Of a stretch of DNA of 64,000 bases, positions 11,282 to 23,072 are shown piece after piece (positions within the stretch are counted from its first letter, which is position 1; every line of letters begins with the position of its first letter). The DNA comes from Amylostereum areolatum (taxonomy: Eukaryota > Basidiomycota > Agaricomycetes > Russulales > Stereaceae), in contig SAXG01000044.1 in NCBI GenBank assembly GCA_012932865.1, positions 62,001 through 126,000 on the forward strand. Direction: 5' to 3'. Under the pieces are notes generated by a model. That model was not told the origin of the DNA, searched no databases, and saw nothing but the letters and a program-made list of their open reading frames with translations. The position numbers and the translations under genes were made by a program.

Positions 11282-12062
11282 ATGACCTCCATCATCACCG
11301 GCGCCGCCCAAACCGCCCACGCCGCCGCCACCTCGCTCCTCGAGAAGGCGCAGGCCAAGGCGGGCGACAAACTCCCCCTCGATATCACCGTCAAGGAGAC
11401 CGCCCCCGACGCGCCCGTCAAACTCGAGCTCACCGGGAAGAACGTCATCGTGCGTGGCCCACACTCGTGATCGCGCTGCAGATCGCCGCGTGCTGACAGT
11501 GACATCGCGACAGGTCGCCGTCCCCGGCGCGTTCACGCCGTCTTGCAGCTCGCAGGCCCCGGGGTACATCGAGAAGTACCAGCAGTTCAAGGACAAGGGC
11601 GTCAATGAAGTCTTCATCCTCACCGTCAACGACGTCTTCGTCGTAAAGTGCGTGCTCCTCCCACGTCGAGTCCCCGCTAGGCTGACCTGGCATCGTTCTT
11701 CCAGGGCCTGGAAAAAAAACCTTGCACCCGAGGACACCCGTATGTGCTCCCACCGTGCAACATGCATCTTCCTCTACTGACGATCAATGGCGATGGCAGC
11801 TGTCCGGTTCCTTGCCGATGACCAGGGCTCCTTTGCGTCGGCTCTCGGCCTCGTCATGGACGCCACCGCGCACTTGGGAGCGCCCCGTGCAAAGGTACGC
11901 ATCCATCCATCGATCTGTGCCCGAACCTGCTTGCTAAACGGGCATCGACGGCAGCGGTTCGTTCTGATCACCGAGGGCGATACCATCGAGACGGTCATCG
12001 TCGAGGAGAACTCTTCGCAGGTCACGACCACCGACTCCGCCCACGTCCTCTCGCTCCTCTGA
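11282..12062 (+). CDS. Peroxiredoxin, PRX5/AHP1-like
   Basis: Thiol peroxidase that reduces hydroperoxides. Five exons (11282-11449, 11514-11647, 11705-11739, 11800-11894, 11955-12062) join in frame to 179 residues. The peroxidatic Cys is about residue 67 in PGAFTPSCSSQAPGY, followed by YQQFKDKGVNEVFILTVND, AWKKNLAPEDT, PVRFLADDQGSFASALGL and a C-terminal RFVLITEGDTIETV strand, all in the order of the redoxin fold. The first about 30 residues are Ala-rich and could be a weak targeting region, otherwise the protein is cytosolic. It converges on MID1 with a 211-bp gap. Subfamily is inferred from the active-site context. Confidence 0.92.
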
Positions 12063-12273
12063 TCGCCTGTAGAACGCGAATAAGTAACGGTGTACGACTG
12101 AGAAGTCCTTGGCATGCTGCAATCGATGTATATTTTACCACCATTACACACGCGAGAGCTTGAGTGTATGCGCTGAAAAGTACACCAAGATTGTCGGCGA
12201 TTCGACATGTCGTAAAACAGAGAAACAATATGGAAGCATACATACAACCAGTGCCAGTATACCACACAAGGCC

Positions 12274-13885
12274 CTAACTGCCGCTACACCACACGTTCCC
12301 CCACCGATCCTGCGCGCCCCCGACAGATCCTGCTTTCCTTTCGTCCTCGTGCCCGACCCCCCCGTCGATGTAGCCCACGCCGTAGCTCTGGTTCGCGTTG
12401 AACGCAGGCACGGGGCACTGGAACCCCATGAAATCCGGACACGCGCGGTCGACGGCCGTGCACGTCTCGATGCACGGCAGCAGCGCCGAGTACGCGTTCT
12501 GAAAGGGCGGGAAATGCGGGTTGCGCGGGGCGGCGGCGGCCGTCTGCGGCCTGAGCGCGGCGAACACGGACTGCGCGCCGTCCTCGGTGGTGCCTGCGGT
12601 GGTCGCGGTCGAGAACTCGCCGCAGCGGGGGAAGGAGACGGAGCAGAGCCACTTGCGGTAGGCGCGCTGGCAGTCGGCGCAGGACTGGACGGGGGAGTAC
12701 AGGTCCCGGCCGCAGGCGAAGGTGAGGAGGGAGGTGGTGAAGTTGGTCAGGTAGGAGAGCAGGGGCTCGGTGATGGTTTTGGGGAGCGTCGTGGAGTCGT
12801 GCGCGGGCTGGCCTCTTGCGGGGGGCGGGAGCGGGACGGAGTAGGACACCGAGGGGCAGTACGGAAGGCCGTGCAAGAGGGAGCAGGAGAACGCGACTGC
12901 GAACGGGAACGGGTCAGAGGCCGAGGACGGAGGAGAACGGAGAACGCGGGCAGGCCGTACCGGACTTTGTCGAAAAGTAGATGGGCCCGCTGACGTTGAC
13001 GCCGTTTTGGACGGTGTACACGGTGTAGTTCGTTTGCGGGGCGAGGCCCTGCACGACCCACTCCGTGCGCCAGCCCTCTTCGTTGCGCAGCCACAGCTGC
13101 GTTTGGGCGATGCTGCCGTTGGTTTTGGGGTCGACGGCGGCGAGGAGAGCGCAGGCGGTTTGGGTGCCATTGGCGAGGGCTGCGCTGGTCGGAGACAGGA
13201 CGAGGGTGTGCCGTTGTGGATTGGGCGGCGGGGCGGGGAACGGGGTGTCCGCGTCGGGGAGGGTGTAATTGGGATACGTCGGCTGGAGCACGGTCGGGGG
13301 GTCGGAGGGGAACGAATAGAGGATGGCCACGTTGGAGGTCGTGTCGCCGAGGAAGGGGAGCGTGTCCACGTGCTGGGGGAGGTGCTCGAACATCGTTCCT
13401 GCGTGGTTTTCGCGGGGGTTAAAGGAGGGGGAACAAAAGGGAGAGACGGTGAACGCACCTCGGTCGGACGCGCCCACCTGCACGGTGTCGGACGCGCCCG
13501 CGCCCCAGATCGCCAGCTTGCCCGCACCTGGCTCGATGGGCCCTGACCAGTTCCCGAATCCGTGCGAGCCGACGTCAATCTGGAAGACGTCCGTTCCGCC
13601 GTCGGGACCCGGCGTTGCGACGGCGGAGCTGTTGGTGACGAAGAACTGGGCGGCACTCTGCGAGGACGAACATCGGGCGATGGAGACCCAGAGCGTGTGG
13701 GCTGATGTGGGATCCGGGAGAGAAAACAGAAGAGGGCTCGTCCCGGAAAAGTTGGACGAGGAGAGGGGGATGGGGACGTTGAGGGGGAGGGATTTGGTTA
13801 CGGAAGTTTGAGCTTGGACCCATGTCGGCAGAACCCAAGCGGACACGAGAAGCCAAAGAGATTGCGGGAGTATTCCCGACGGCAT
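12274..13885 (-). CDS. MID1: MID1-like stretch-activated calcium channel subunit
   Basis: MID1 is the regulatory subunit of the fungal high-affinity calcium influx system and works with the CCH1 pore at the plasma membrane and ER. Exons 13885-13459, 13398-12961 and 12896-12274 join in frame to about 495 residues. A signal sequence (LWLLVSAWVLPTWVQAQ) is followed by many N-glycosylation sites, a Thr/Pro middle, and the cysteine-rich C-terminal module (FACGRDLYSPVQSCADCQRA, KWLCSVSFPRCGEF, LLPCIETCTAVDRACPDFMG) characteristic of MID1. A further in-frame ATG at 13984 exists, but the one used places the signal peptide at the N-terminus. The 60-bp intron has length divisible by three. Confidence 0.9.
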
Positions 13886-14661
13886 TCGAACTCGAAGCAG
13901 CTGCAGGGGATGAGAGCACCGAGCAGGGGTTGTGCAAGGCAGCGGAAGGGCGTCGGATGGCAAGCAGGGTTCACTTGATGGCAAGTTGCGATGCGCTCCT
14001 CGGTCATCTCGGCGTTGTCATGCTCCTCCTACGTTCTCGCAGTCTTCCTTTCTTCTCCCACCCAGGGCCACTAACCTACTCAAATCTTCAGATCACCCCT
14101 CTGCACCTCAACACTCCACCACCATTCACGATAGAAGACGTATCGCAGGACTCGGGATCTCATATGCCTTCGATCCAGAAGTTCTCGCTCTCGCGCGCGT
14201 GGCTTCCACAGACAAAGCAAGACCCTGTGACGCCTTCCCTGGATTGCGTCGCTCACAAAAAAAACCTCCTACCCAGCAGGGCCCGCTCGGTTTCTTCCTT
14301 TGTTTTTGACTCATAGTTGGCAGGTGAACATGCACCGCGCACGCTTCAGGAACTTCCTTGCCCAACGCTCGGCCCTGTGTTGTTTTGTGTTCCTCCATGT
14401 TGCATTGTTGTCCCCCCGCCCGCGTGGTGCCTCGAGGCTCCGTGAATCATCTCATTTCTATCGTCGTATAAATGACCCAATGACCGCGCTCTCCACCGGC
14501 TTGCAATTGCCTCCCGTTGTCTTCCCCTTCCATTATCCCTCTATCGGTTTTTATTTGCCATCACCATTCCCATTGTGCTATGACCGTGGCCGTCGTCTCT
14601 CAATGTCAATCTCAGCCGCTCGAGCCCCATGCTGGCCATTGCCACGCCCACTCCGGCGCCC
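13886..14661. other. Intergenic stretch upstream of MID1
   Basis: Open frames here overlap on both strands and show no family motifs. The region lies between two divergent genes and should hold both promoters. Confidence 0.5.
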
Positions 14662-14667
14662 TATATG
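14662..14667 (+). promoter_or_regulatory. TATA-like box
   Basis: TATATG 88 bp before the ATG at 14750 with a pyrimidine-rich stretch after it. Confidence 0.4.
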
Positions 14668-14749
14668 TAGGCTCTATCTTCTCTCCTCCGAGTCATCCCA
14701 TCTCACCAACCTTCAACCGCAGGACCAGCATCACCCTACCCTTTGCGCC

Positions 14750-15936
14750 ATGCCTACTCCTCCCGTCAAACTCAACAAGGAATATTGCAGGCAGGCTCGG
14801 CTCCATCACCTCACAGCAACGTCCATGCACAGGTATGACCCGAACGAGGATGATTACGTCCATAAAATGTGCATACGGGAGATCGCCGACCCGGAGGGAT
14901 TCGTCAAGTATCTCGACTACGTTGCGTGCGTCCTCTCCACCTCCGTCCGCCTCTTTTTTAGAAGCCTAACTTCGATCTTCAGCGGCGCGCGTTACCCTCT
15001 ACTCGTTCAGGCAGCGAAGAATTGCAAGCCGAGCCGGGCGAAGAATAAAGCGGATTGCAAGTGCCCTGGCCAAGTCATGGCGATGAGGCTCGCGATGTTG
15101 AACTGGATCGACTACCACGCGGACTACTACCGCCAACGTACGTCCGATTCCTCGCCACCTCGTCGAGGGTGCATTCTGACCCGCGACGCCCTGCAGCCCC
15201 CGTGTACGTCTGCGACCCCGTCGAGCAAGGGACGTACGAACTCGTGCAGTACTTCCTAGATCGCACCGCGTTCATGACACAAAGAACGGAGGAGGAGCGC
15301 TGTCACGCAGCGTACGGGCAGCAAATCATCAACGTCGTCGATCATCCGAGGAACTACTGCCACGGCATCATGGGCGGATTTTATGGGCCGCGGCCTCCCC
15401 CGGCCCCCCGCCCTTTAGCCGCCCCTCCTGTGGAGTCCAAACCCCTTGTTTCCCCGCCCCCCTCTGGCCAGCACCACTCGTTCGCCAAAGCTGAGCCAGC
15501 TGGGGATCACAAACCTTACCCCCACCACGGCGTCGATCGCAAACCTACCGTGCCTTCCGTCTACCCTGCATCACACGGTCCGAGTTCGTCCTCCGTCAAG
15601 CAAGAGGCCTATGCGCCGTGGGACGACCGCAAGCCCGTCATTCCTTCTTCCCCGCATGCTCCTCGTAGCGCGACAACCGTGAGCCAACCGTCTTACCCAG
15701 GATCACACGCTCCTCGCTCTCGCACTACCTCCTCGTTCGTCAAGCAGGAGCCGCTTGACGGGCACATGTACCCTGCCTCATACGCCACCGAGGATCGCCA
15801 ACCCGTGCTTCCCCCCACTCCTCACAGCGGACGTACCGCCTCTACTGCGCGTTTCGCGCCGTACTCTCCCACTTCCTCCTCCCGCACCTCCCGCGCCTCG
15901 CGTCCCGTCCAGGTCAAGCCGGAGCCCGTGGATTAG
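14750..15936 (+). CDS. Uncharacterised protein with Pro/Ser-rich KxEP-repeat tail
   Basis: Exons 14750-14925, 14983-15137 and 15197-15936 join in frame to 356 residues. The N-terminal 150 residues look folded: an Arg/His-rich start, HKMCIREIADPEGFVKYLDYV, then KNCKPSRAKNKADCKCPGQV with a small Cys group, and MAMRLAMLNWIDYHADYYRQ. The C-terminal half is low-complexity with repeated short motifs: SFAKAEP, VKQEAY, VKQEPLDG and VKPEPVD. The [FV]K.EP pattern resembles sumoylation consensus sites (hydrophobic-Lys-x-Glu), so SUMO modification is a reasonable inference. I do not recognise the family. Confidence 0.7.
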
Positions 15937-16418
15937 CCGTTTCGGACGCTCGCCCTGTATGCCCTCACTGTCACCAGTTGTCTAGCTTTTGTTCTTATTC
16001 CGCACGCCTGTAGCGCGCTCTGATAGACCCTTTGATTGTACTGTTCTGACAATTTTGCACGATTTGTATTACCTTATTATATCCTTATGTCCGGCGTTCC
16101 TACTCGTCCCAGTAGCATACAGACCGCTTGTATGATTGTATCCCTTCTGAGATTACAGGCCCCTTTCGCAATCCATCCGTAGCTCGCAGTCTAAGCTGTT
16201 GCCATTTCCACCTATCGTCGACGGATTTGCTCTAATGGTGCTAACAAACGCGTTTCCAGCCCGCTTCCGGCATGGGATGTGCACGGTTTAATAGGCCACA
16301 AGTTATTGCAATATGCCGCACAGTGTATCTAGTCCAGACAGCCTCAGTCGTTCAAAAAACACAACCCGGATCGGATATCCCACCACCAACATGCCAGACA
16401 TCCGGATTCTCCGCCAAC
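15937..16418. other. Short intergenic stretch
   Basis: 3' flank of two convergent genes. No feature seen. Confidence 0.5.
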
Positions 16419-17093
16419 CTACGCCTTCATCTTTTTAGCAAACAAGGCTTGTACGCGCAGAAGAGGACGCGACAGAGGCCTGCTATCGCCGCGCGAAGCC
16501 AGCCTTTGCCAGTAATTCACGGAGGACAAGTCATCGTCTTGAGAGGGATGATAGGAACCAAGCCTGTTTGGTCCCAGGTCGTCGAGTGGGCCGAAGGTGC
16601 GATTCCGGAAACGACGCCGAGGCTGGCGCCGAAACGACGCATCGTCGCCGGTGAATCCCTCCATGGGCTCGGGCTCCTCGCAGAAGGTCGTACAGCCGAA
16701 GACCGACTCCCTCGCAGCGTCCTGCGCTTCGGCGTCGGTGTGCAAGGAGGAGTGGGGTGAGCGGGTCGCTGAACTGTGGATGGAGGTCGCGCGTGCAGTG
16801 GCGGGGGATAACGGAGCGTGGACGTTCCCCGTGTAGCCAGTGTGGGCGCCTCCGGACCCGTCGCACGAGTCTCCGAGACATATGGTCTTCAGTGTACCGA
16901 CCAGCGGGGAGAAGATGAGCGAAAGTTTGTGGAAGACGGCAGAGAGCGGGTTTTGGCTTTCATGCGTGGCGTGCGGGTATTTCTGGAAGCGATGTTTGAT
17001 CGGGGAAGGAAAGGCCCTCTCCACCGAGGATCGGATGGGAGACATCTCGAGCCATACGGAGGTGGTGGTGGCGTAGCTAGCTGAAGCAGGCAT
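16419..17093 (-). CDS. Hypothetical protein, single exon
   Basis: A 224-codon open frame begins MPASASYATTTSVWLEMSP, and a good TATA box lies 67 bp upstream, which favours a real gene. A hydrophobic patch (LSAVFHKLSLIFSPLVGTLK) lies near residue 55. Ser/Thr-rich sequence, then an acidic stretch and a C-terminus rich in Arg (FRRQPRRRFRNR) ending LFAKKMKA follow. No domain is recognised; small disordered regulatory proteins of this kind are common in fungi. Confidence 0.5.
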   Translation of the reverse strand: MPASASYATTTSVWLEMSPIRSSVERAFPSPIKHRFQKYPHATHESQNPLSAVFHKLSLIFSPLVGTLKTICLGDSCDGSGGAHTGYTGNVHAPLSPATARATSIHSSATRSPHSSLHTDAEAQDAARESVFGCTTFCEEPEPMEGFTGDDASFRRQPRRRFRNRTFGPLDDLGPNRLGSYHPSQDDDLSSVNYWQRLASRGDSRPLSRPLLRVQALFAKKMKA

Positions 17094-17159
17094 CGTAGGA
17101 GAGAATGGCCCGGTATTGCTGGTAGAGATGAGTAGAAAAGACGAGAGAAGAGGGAGACG

Positions 17160-17166
17160 TTATATA
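17160..17166 (-). promoter_or_regulatory. TATA box of the 224-codon gene
   Basis: Read on the minus strand the site is TATATAA inside GTGTATATAACGTC, 67 bp before the ATG at 17093. Confidence 0.5.
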
Positions 17167-17730
17167 CACGAGAACACCTTCTGCTTCAGGGTGGAAATTT
17201 GGAAGACAACACTGGCGATCTTGTGTCAAGGACATCGCCGCGCGCGGGACCAGTGACCTTATTCTTCTTGTCCGGCGAACGCTCACAAAAGATGATTGTG
17301 TTGTCCGTACATCATCGTGAGAGCAGGCGACCGGGACCGAGACCTCTATCCAAATTGAGTAAGTAGAACGGGAAGGAAGGAGAAGGGATGAGAATGTCCA
17401 CATGACAAGCCTGACTTCAAATCTACCCTCGGCGACAACCACCAGAACGATTGTCTTCTGGTTAGGTTAGCGACGGGAGATCAGCGACAAGTGGGAACAA
17501 CCAACGCTTCGCGAAAACACACGGGAGGTCCATTGTCCACAACCCCCCCCCTCCCCGCTTATGTGTACTGCATGCGCGTCACTTCCAGCCATCCTCCACT
17601 TGATTCATCATTCGCCACGGTATCTTGCTGATCTGAAAGTTGCAAGTCAGAACTCATGAAAGTTTTCCATCACACGGCTCACGCAGGCAGTAGATGAAAA
17701 GCTGGGTAGATTTCAAAGTAAAAGTACAAG

Positions 17731-17919
17731 TCACGACCCAACATCCAAAAGTAATCCATCAGACAAACGCGCAACTCGCAGGCAACGCGTCCAGGACACC
17801 CGAAGGCATCCCGAGCAGCGTCGCCCAAACGTCCTCGAGCCCGCCCAGAAGGACAAGGCATGTTCTCTGTCAAACGAGTGCGCGCGGAGGTCATCGACTG
17901 GAGTTGAAGGATGTGGCAT
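17731..17919 (-). CDS. Possible small protein gene (62 codons)
   Basis: A minus-strand TATATAAG at 18013-18006 is followed about 90 bp later by an ATG opening a 62-codon frame rich in Arg, Ser and Cys. An overlapping frame from about 17890 encodes 70 residues. Neither resembles a known family. It may be a short coding gene or a non-coding transcript; only the promoter-like signal sets it apart from background. Confidence 0.25.
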   Translation of the reverse strand: MPHPSTPVDDLRAHSFDREHALSFWAGSRTFGRRCSGCLRVSWTRCLRVARLSDGLLLDVGS

Positions 17920-18506
17920 GTGTAAACATGCAAGACTCGAGTTAGTTTCTGTAAACAGATCCTAGCTGAGTGTGGTCTAAGGAAAACAGACAGCGAAGAG
18001 GGGAGCTTATATATGAGTGGAGGGCCAGGTGCCAGGGGGACCCCGGGAGCTCCCGAGGCGCAAATCGAAGGTCCGTGCGCCAGGCGGAGGGTCGGGTAAA
18101 CTGATCCCAGCGTTCGCGATACAGGTGTGTCGCTGGGTAGTTTTATGTGTCCAAAGAAACCTGATACTATACATGTTGCACGTTGCACTTCCGTTTCGTT
18201 CAAGGGCATGTACACATGGTATGGTTCACATGTTTTCCTGGAGACTTATCGCATATAAGAATCGCATCGTTGACGTATGGCAGCCTTACATTGTACATTG
18301 TAAGGTTGAGGGTGATCTCGAGTGATGATACTTCGCATGACGCTTTTGTGATCGTGAGCCTCGTCGTTAAACCCTTTGTACAGTGGGAGCTGACGCGCAT
18401 CTACATGTCGGGCAGTGAGACAACCCTCCCACACACTCTTGAGCCAGCTGCCATATGCGTCTAGAATAGCATATATTATGTTCGTGATACATCATGCTCA
18501 GCGTGG

Positions 18507-21500
18507 TTACTTCAGCTTAGAGAACATCTCTTTCGACAACTCCAGCGTCGCGATTTCAGCCTCACACGTCTTCCTCTACAATGCGAGGAACGCTCAGAAT
18601 GCAATCGGGCCCCATGATGAAAGAGCGAACGACGAACCTTCTCCTCGTTGAACAGACGCACATTTTCCGGCACAGTCGTCTCGTACTCTGGCTGCGCCTC
18701 CTGCTTGAGGACTTTCTCAAGGTTCAGGCGTGAGAGGTCAAGCTTCTTGTCGATTTTCGCGATTTCCGTGTCCAGATCCACGAGACCCTATGGAAAAGTG
18801 AGTATTACTACTGAGAAAACACAAGATAGCCACATACCCGCACGAGAATATGGATGCCGATAGTTGGCGTGAGGACCGCGGATCCACAACCAGCCGGAAT
18901 CTCAGTTACGTTGCGCACGACTTGTATAGATTTGCATCCCTTCGTGAGCGTAGCCATTGTCGGAATCTGTGACTTAAATAATGCTGCATCGGCATCGTTT
19001 GTAATATGGAGGAAGGCTAACGACGAGTCAGCCTGGAAGTAGAATAGCGATCAACCTCAACTTACTTTGGATGTCCGAGTAGAGGCTGTACGATGTCGCT
19101 AGGGATCGGATGTTTCGGATGGCATTGAAGGTAAGATCAAACTGTTTATCTGCATTGTCATAAACAAAGGCTTGCTCCTGTGACCAAAATATAGTATTAG
19201 CGTGTTGACGCCAGCGACTCGAAACGTACGCACGAAGACAGGGTATTTCGCTAACATGATCGAGGGCGTCTCGTCATCTGGCCTACGGGGCAGGCGCTGC
19301 CAGAGTTCTTCCGTCACGAATGGCATAAAAGGGTGAAGAAGGCGCAGGCCGTGGTCTAGGCAGGTATAAAGGGTTTGTTGCGCTGACGTGCGGGTTGTGA
19401 TCGAGGCCGATGGTTCTGACATTGGCTTCATCGCTTCCTGTAGCACAATGAGCGATCAAACTCCCACACGCAGGTGTTAAGTGCACGTACGATGTAAACA
19501 TCGCAGAGCTCGTATAACCAAAAGTTGTACGCCACGTTGGTAGCAGCCATGAAGTCTCGGTCCGCCAGTTCTCGGTTGATCCCCTCCGCCGCGATGTTGA
19601 GCTTGTGCAAGATCCACTTTTCGACGAGGCTCTCGTTGCCCGTAGGCTAGATGAAAGTAGTCATTAGCTATGCATAGATACGTCCCGATGATACGTTCAT
19701 ACCTGGGCAATAGCAGTTGGCCTGAATGACTCGTCAAACTTGAGCATCGCAAATTTAGTCGCGTTGAAGATCTTGTTGCAGAATTTACGGTAGCCCTCTA
19801 CACGAAGAATCTCCAGGTTGATATCGCGACCTGATCGTTGTGAGTTATCGACCATATGGCCGAGTACGAAAACGCCTACCTCCACCACTGTAGGCACACA
19901 ATGCAAATCGAAGAGCGTCCGTTCCGCATTGGGGAATGCCTTTGGGGAAGTCTTTCTTCTGGCCTGCTTTCGCCTTGGCGATCTCCTTCTCGTCCAAGTT
20001 GCCCTCGTAGAGCTTCTCGTGGAGCTTCTCGAGAGGCAGACCCTGGATAACGTCGATCGGGTCGATAACATTGCCCAATGATTTAGACATCTTGCGACCA
20101 TGGGCATCACGGATCATGGCATGGCAGAGGACCTCCTTGAACGGCATCTGACCAGTCAGACGAATCCCGAGCATCACCATACGCGCCACCCAGAAAAAGA
20201 GGATATCCCAGCCCGTTTCAAGGATGGTCGACGGGTAGAAAGTCTCGAAGTCGAAGGTCTGCATGTCCGAACAGCGTTAGGAGCAGGCCATCGCGGGACG
20301 TTCGAGAGAACGAACTTTGTCAGGCCAACCCGTGATAGAGAAGGGCCAAAGACCTGATGAAAACCATGTGTCAAGCACATCTTCATCCTGCTCCATCGTA
20401 AACCTGGCATCGCCAGCAAGCTTCTTAGCGCGTTCTGTTGCCTCAGTGAGGTCACGACCAACCACCCAATACTTGCCGTCGTTGGGCTATCAGACTGTCA
20501 ACTAGGGCTCAGTGCAGAGGATGGACTAAACTGACATCCTGCTCTTTGCCCTCGATGTTCACAAAATACGCTGGACAGCGGTGACCCCACCACAGTTGAC
20601 GGGAAATACACCAATCTTGAATGTTTTCCAGCCAGCGGTACCACTCGGCCTCGGATTGTTTGGGTGTGATGATAAGCTCGCCTGCCCGCGTGCGCTGACA
20701 AGGAGTTAGTGAAACGAGCCCGTGCAATAATCAGTGTTGTTACCTTGATTGCTTCGTCCGCTAGGGGCTTGCAACTTACCCACCACTGGGGCTTCAACAC
20801 AGGCTCAATGACATCCCCTGATTTGCTGATTCCCAGAGGTTAAGAATCCGGACAGAGAACGAAGGCGACAAGCATACCTGCAGACAGGAATTGCCATAGG
20901 ATTGTCCTTGGTCTCAATATACAAGCCTGCCTCCGTGAGCGCTTTCACGACAGCCACACGGGCGTGGAAGCGCTTCATTCCCTATGTATGACCTGAGCTC
21001 CGTATCCATGTATAGGTTTACACAAAGAGGCACCTTGAACTTTTCGCCAGCGTTGGCGTTGAACGTCCCATCATCGTTGAGAATGTTGATGAACTCGAGC
21101 TGATGACGTACTCCGACTTCATAGTCGTTGATGTCGTGTGCAGGAGTTATTTTCACAGCACCAGTGCCGAATTCCATGTCGACCGCGATGGCGTCCGTGA
21201 TAATGGGTATACGCCGTTCCACAAATGGATGCTTCACGAACTTTCCGTGAAGGTGCTGAGGAACTGGACGTCAATGAAGAAAGAAACAACATCATGCACG
21301 ATTACTACCTTGTACCGCGGGTCATCTGGGTGTACGGCTACGGCGGTGTCGCCAAGCATAGTTTCCGGACGCGTAGTCGCGACTATGATCTTCTCGTCTA
21401 CGCTCAGAGGGAAGCGTGTCATTAAACAACACAGCGTCAGCGACTAAGAACTTGCCAGAGCCTTCGATTGGGTAAGCGAATGAAGTGATAACGCCGAATT

Positions 21501-22751
21501 CGAACTTTTCCTTCGCATCGTACCCGGGAACGTTGAGCAGCGTGCGGCCTGTCAGTTGTTTTTGGTCGACCTGCGTGGCTTTCATGTCAGAATTCCAGCC
21601 CTATGTGATGGCAAGTGGCTCACCTCTAGGTTGGAAAGTGTCGTATTTAAACGCACACACCAGTTGACGAGACGGTTTGCTCGGTAGATGATGCCCTCCT
21701 CGTGAAGTCGGCAGAAGTTTTCTGCGACCGCCTTGGACAGCTCCTACATGTTCTCCGAGGTCAGCCTTCTAGGCATCTGCCTATGCGAGGGGGTGTCACG
21801 TACGGGGCTCATGGTAAAAGCAGCACGCGACCAGTCGTAGCTTCCGCCAAGTCGATACAATTGAAGCGTAATACGCTCTTGATAGCTGTGACAACGTTAA
21901 AGATAACCAAACCGGAGAAGGGACAGACGTACTCGGTTTTCCAGTCCATAACAGTTTCCAAGAACTTCTCGCGCCCAAGATCATGTCTTGTCTTTCCTGA
22001 GGATTTGAAGAGACGCTTCTCAACCACAGATTGAGTAGAGATGCCAGCATGGTCGAACCCTGGAATGAATAGCGAGGTCTTTCCCAGCATACGGTTCCTG
22101 AGATTAAAGGGAGGTTCCGTTCATCATTTCTCCCGAGTGAAGAGGGGGGAGGGGTCAACATACCAGCGCATCAAGGCATCCTGAATGGCAGTCGTAAGTG
22201 CGTGTCCTATGTGAAGGCTACCGGTGACGTTTGGGGGAGGCGCGGGAATGACAAAAAGACCCTCTGGCTTGGGCTTGCCTTCAGGCGTAAGTTGAGGTTT
22301 AAAGAAGCCCTGCTCGAGCCACCAATCATACCAAGCTGACTCAACAGCGATGGGATTGTACGCGCTGGCCATAGGCTGTGATAGGTCTACCGATATAGAT
22401 CCCAGTCAGGTATATCGATAGCCGCAATTAAACATATCACAGACCTTTCTTCTCTCCCTTGGGTGTGGTATTCACGAACTCCACCTCCACCTCCTTCTTC
22501 TCCTTCTCCGCCTTGACCTTCTTCTCTCCTGCAGGCGTGCTGGCACCGACCTTGACACTCTTCGCAGCAAGCTTGGCTTCTTTTTCTAGCCTTTTGGCCT
22601 CCTTCTTTGCTATAGTCCGCGTCGTACGCGTAAGGACACCCTGTACGATCTAGAACAGGCGACACACACCTGCGCTCTTTGAGTTAGGAGTGGGACCATC
22701 GGAGGCCGGTGTGGCCGATCCTGACGGAGGGACGGACGCTGGCGGAGACAT
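18507..22751 (-). CDS. VAS1: Valyl-tRNA synthetase
   Basis: Charges tRNA-Val; in fungi one gene often serves cytosol and mitochondria. About 20 exons span this locus; the first eight are 22751-22670, 22609-22445, 22386-22164, 22097-21933, 21885-21804, 21743-21624, 21570-21452 and 21402-21309. A Lys/Glu-rich N-terminal extension leads to [35 protein letters not shown] (HIGH motif), [43 protein letters not shown] (editing domain), [37 protein letters not shown] and [10 protein letters not shown] (KMSKS motif). The anticodon-binding helices and a C-terminal coiled coil ([22 protein letters not shown]) follow; the last exon ends [12 protein letters not shown]. All motifs and frames are intact. 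Confidence 0.95.
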
Positions 22752-23072
22752 GAATCTACGATGCGGTAACCGTGGTGGGTGTCGAAGTAAGAGGAGAGAT
22801 CGATGCAGCCTCAGCATCGACACACCGTGACTCGGGGAGATAATTCAAAGACGAAGTAAATATTCCCACGTGAGTACTGTCCTCACACACGTGATACGCG
22901 TTTGTACGCGTTCAGATACTACATAGATAGATTCACTGTTCAGATCGTCTCGGGCGACGTCCAGGATTCACTGCACTGTATTAAGATTGGAGAAGGTAAG
23001 ATACGTCTCAACTACACACCCGTTTGATGACAGTCCATGTACACGTACAGTACGACTGTAAGTACATGTGGT

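Noticed and set aside
13822..14316. A 164-codon plus-strand frame near the MID1 start
   Set aside because: Partly antisense to the MID1 signal region and without family motifs or promoter.
17760..17860. A frame ending CAFV, reminiscent of the CaaX end of a mating pheromone precursor
   Set aside because: An in-frame stop lies shortly upstream, no full precursor can be built, and no pheromone receptor gene is nearby.
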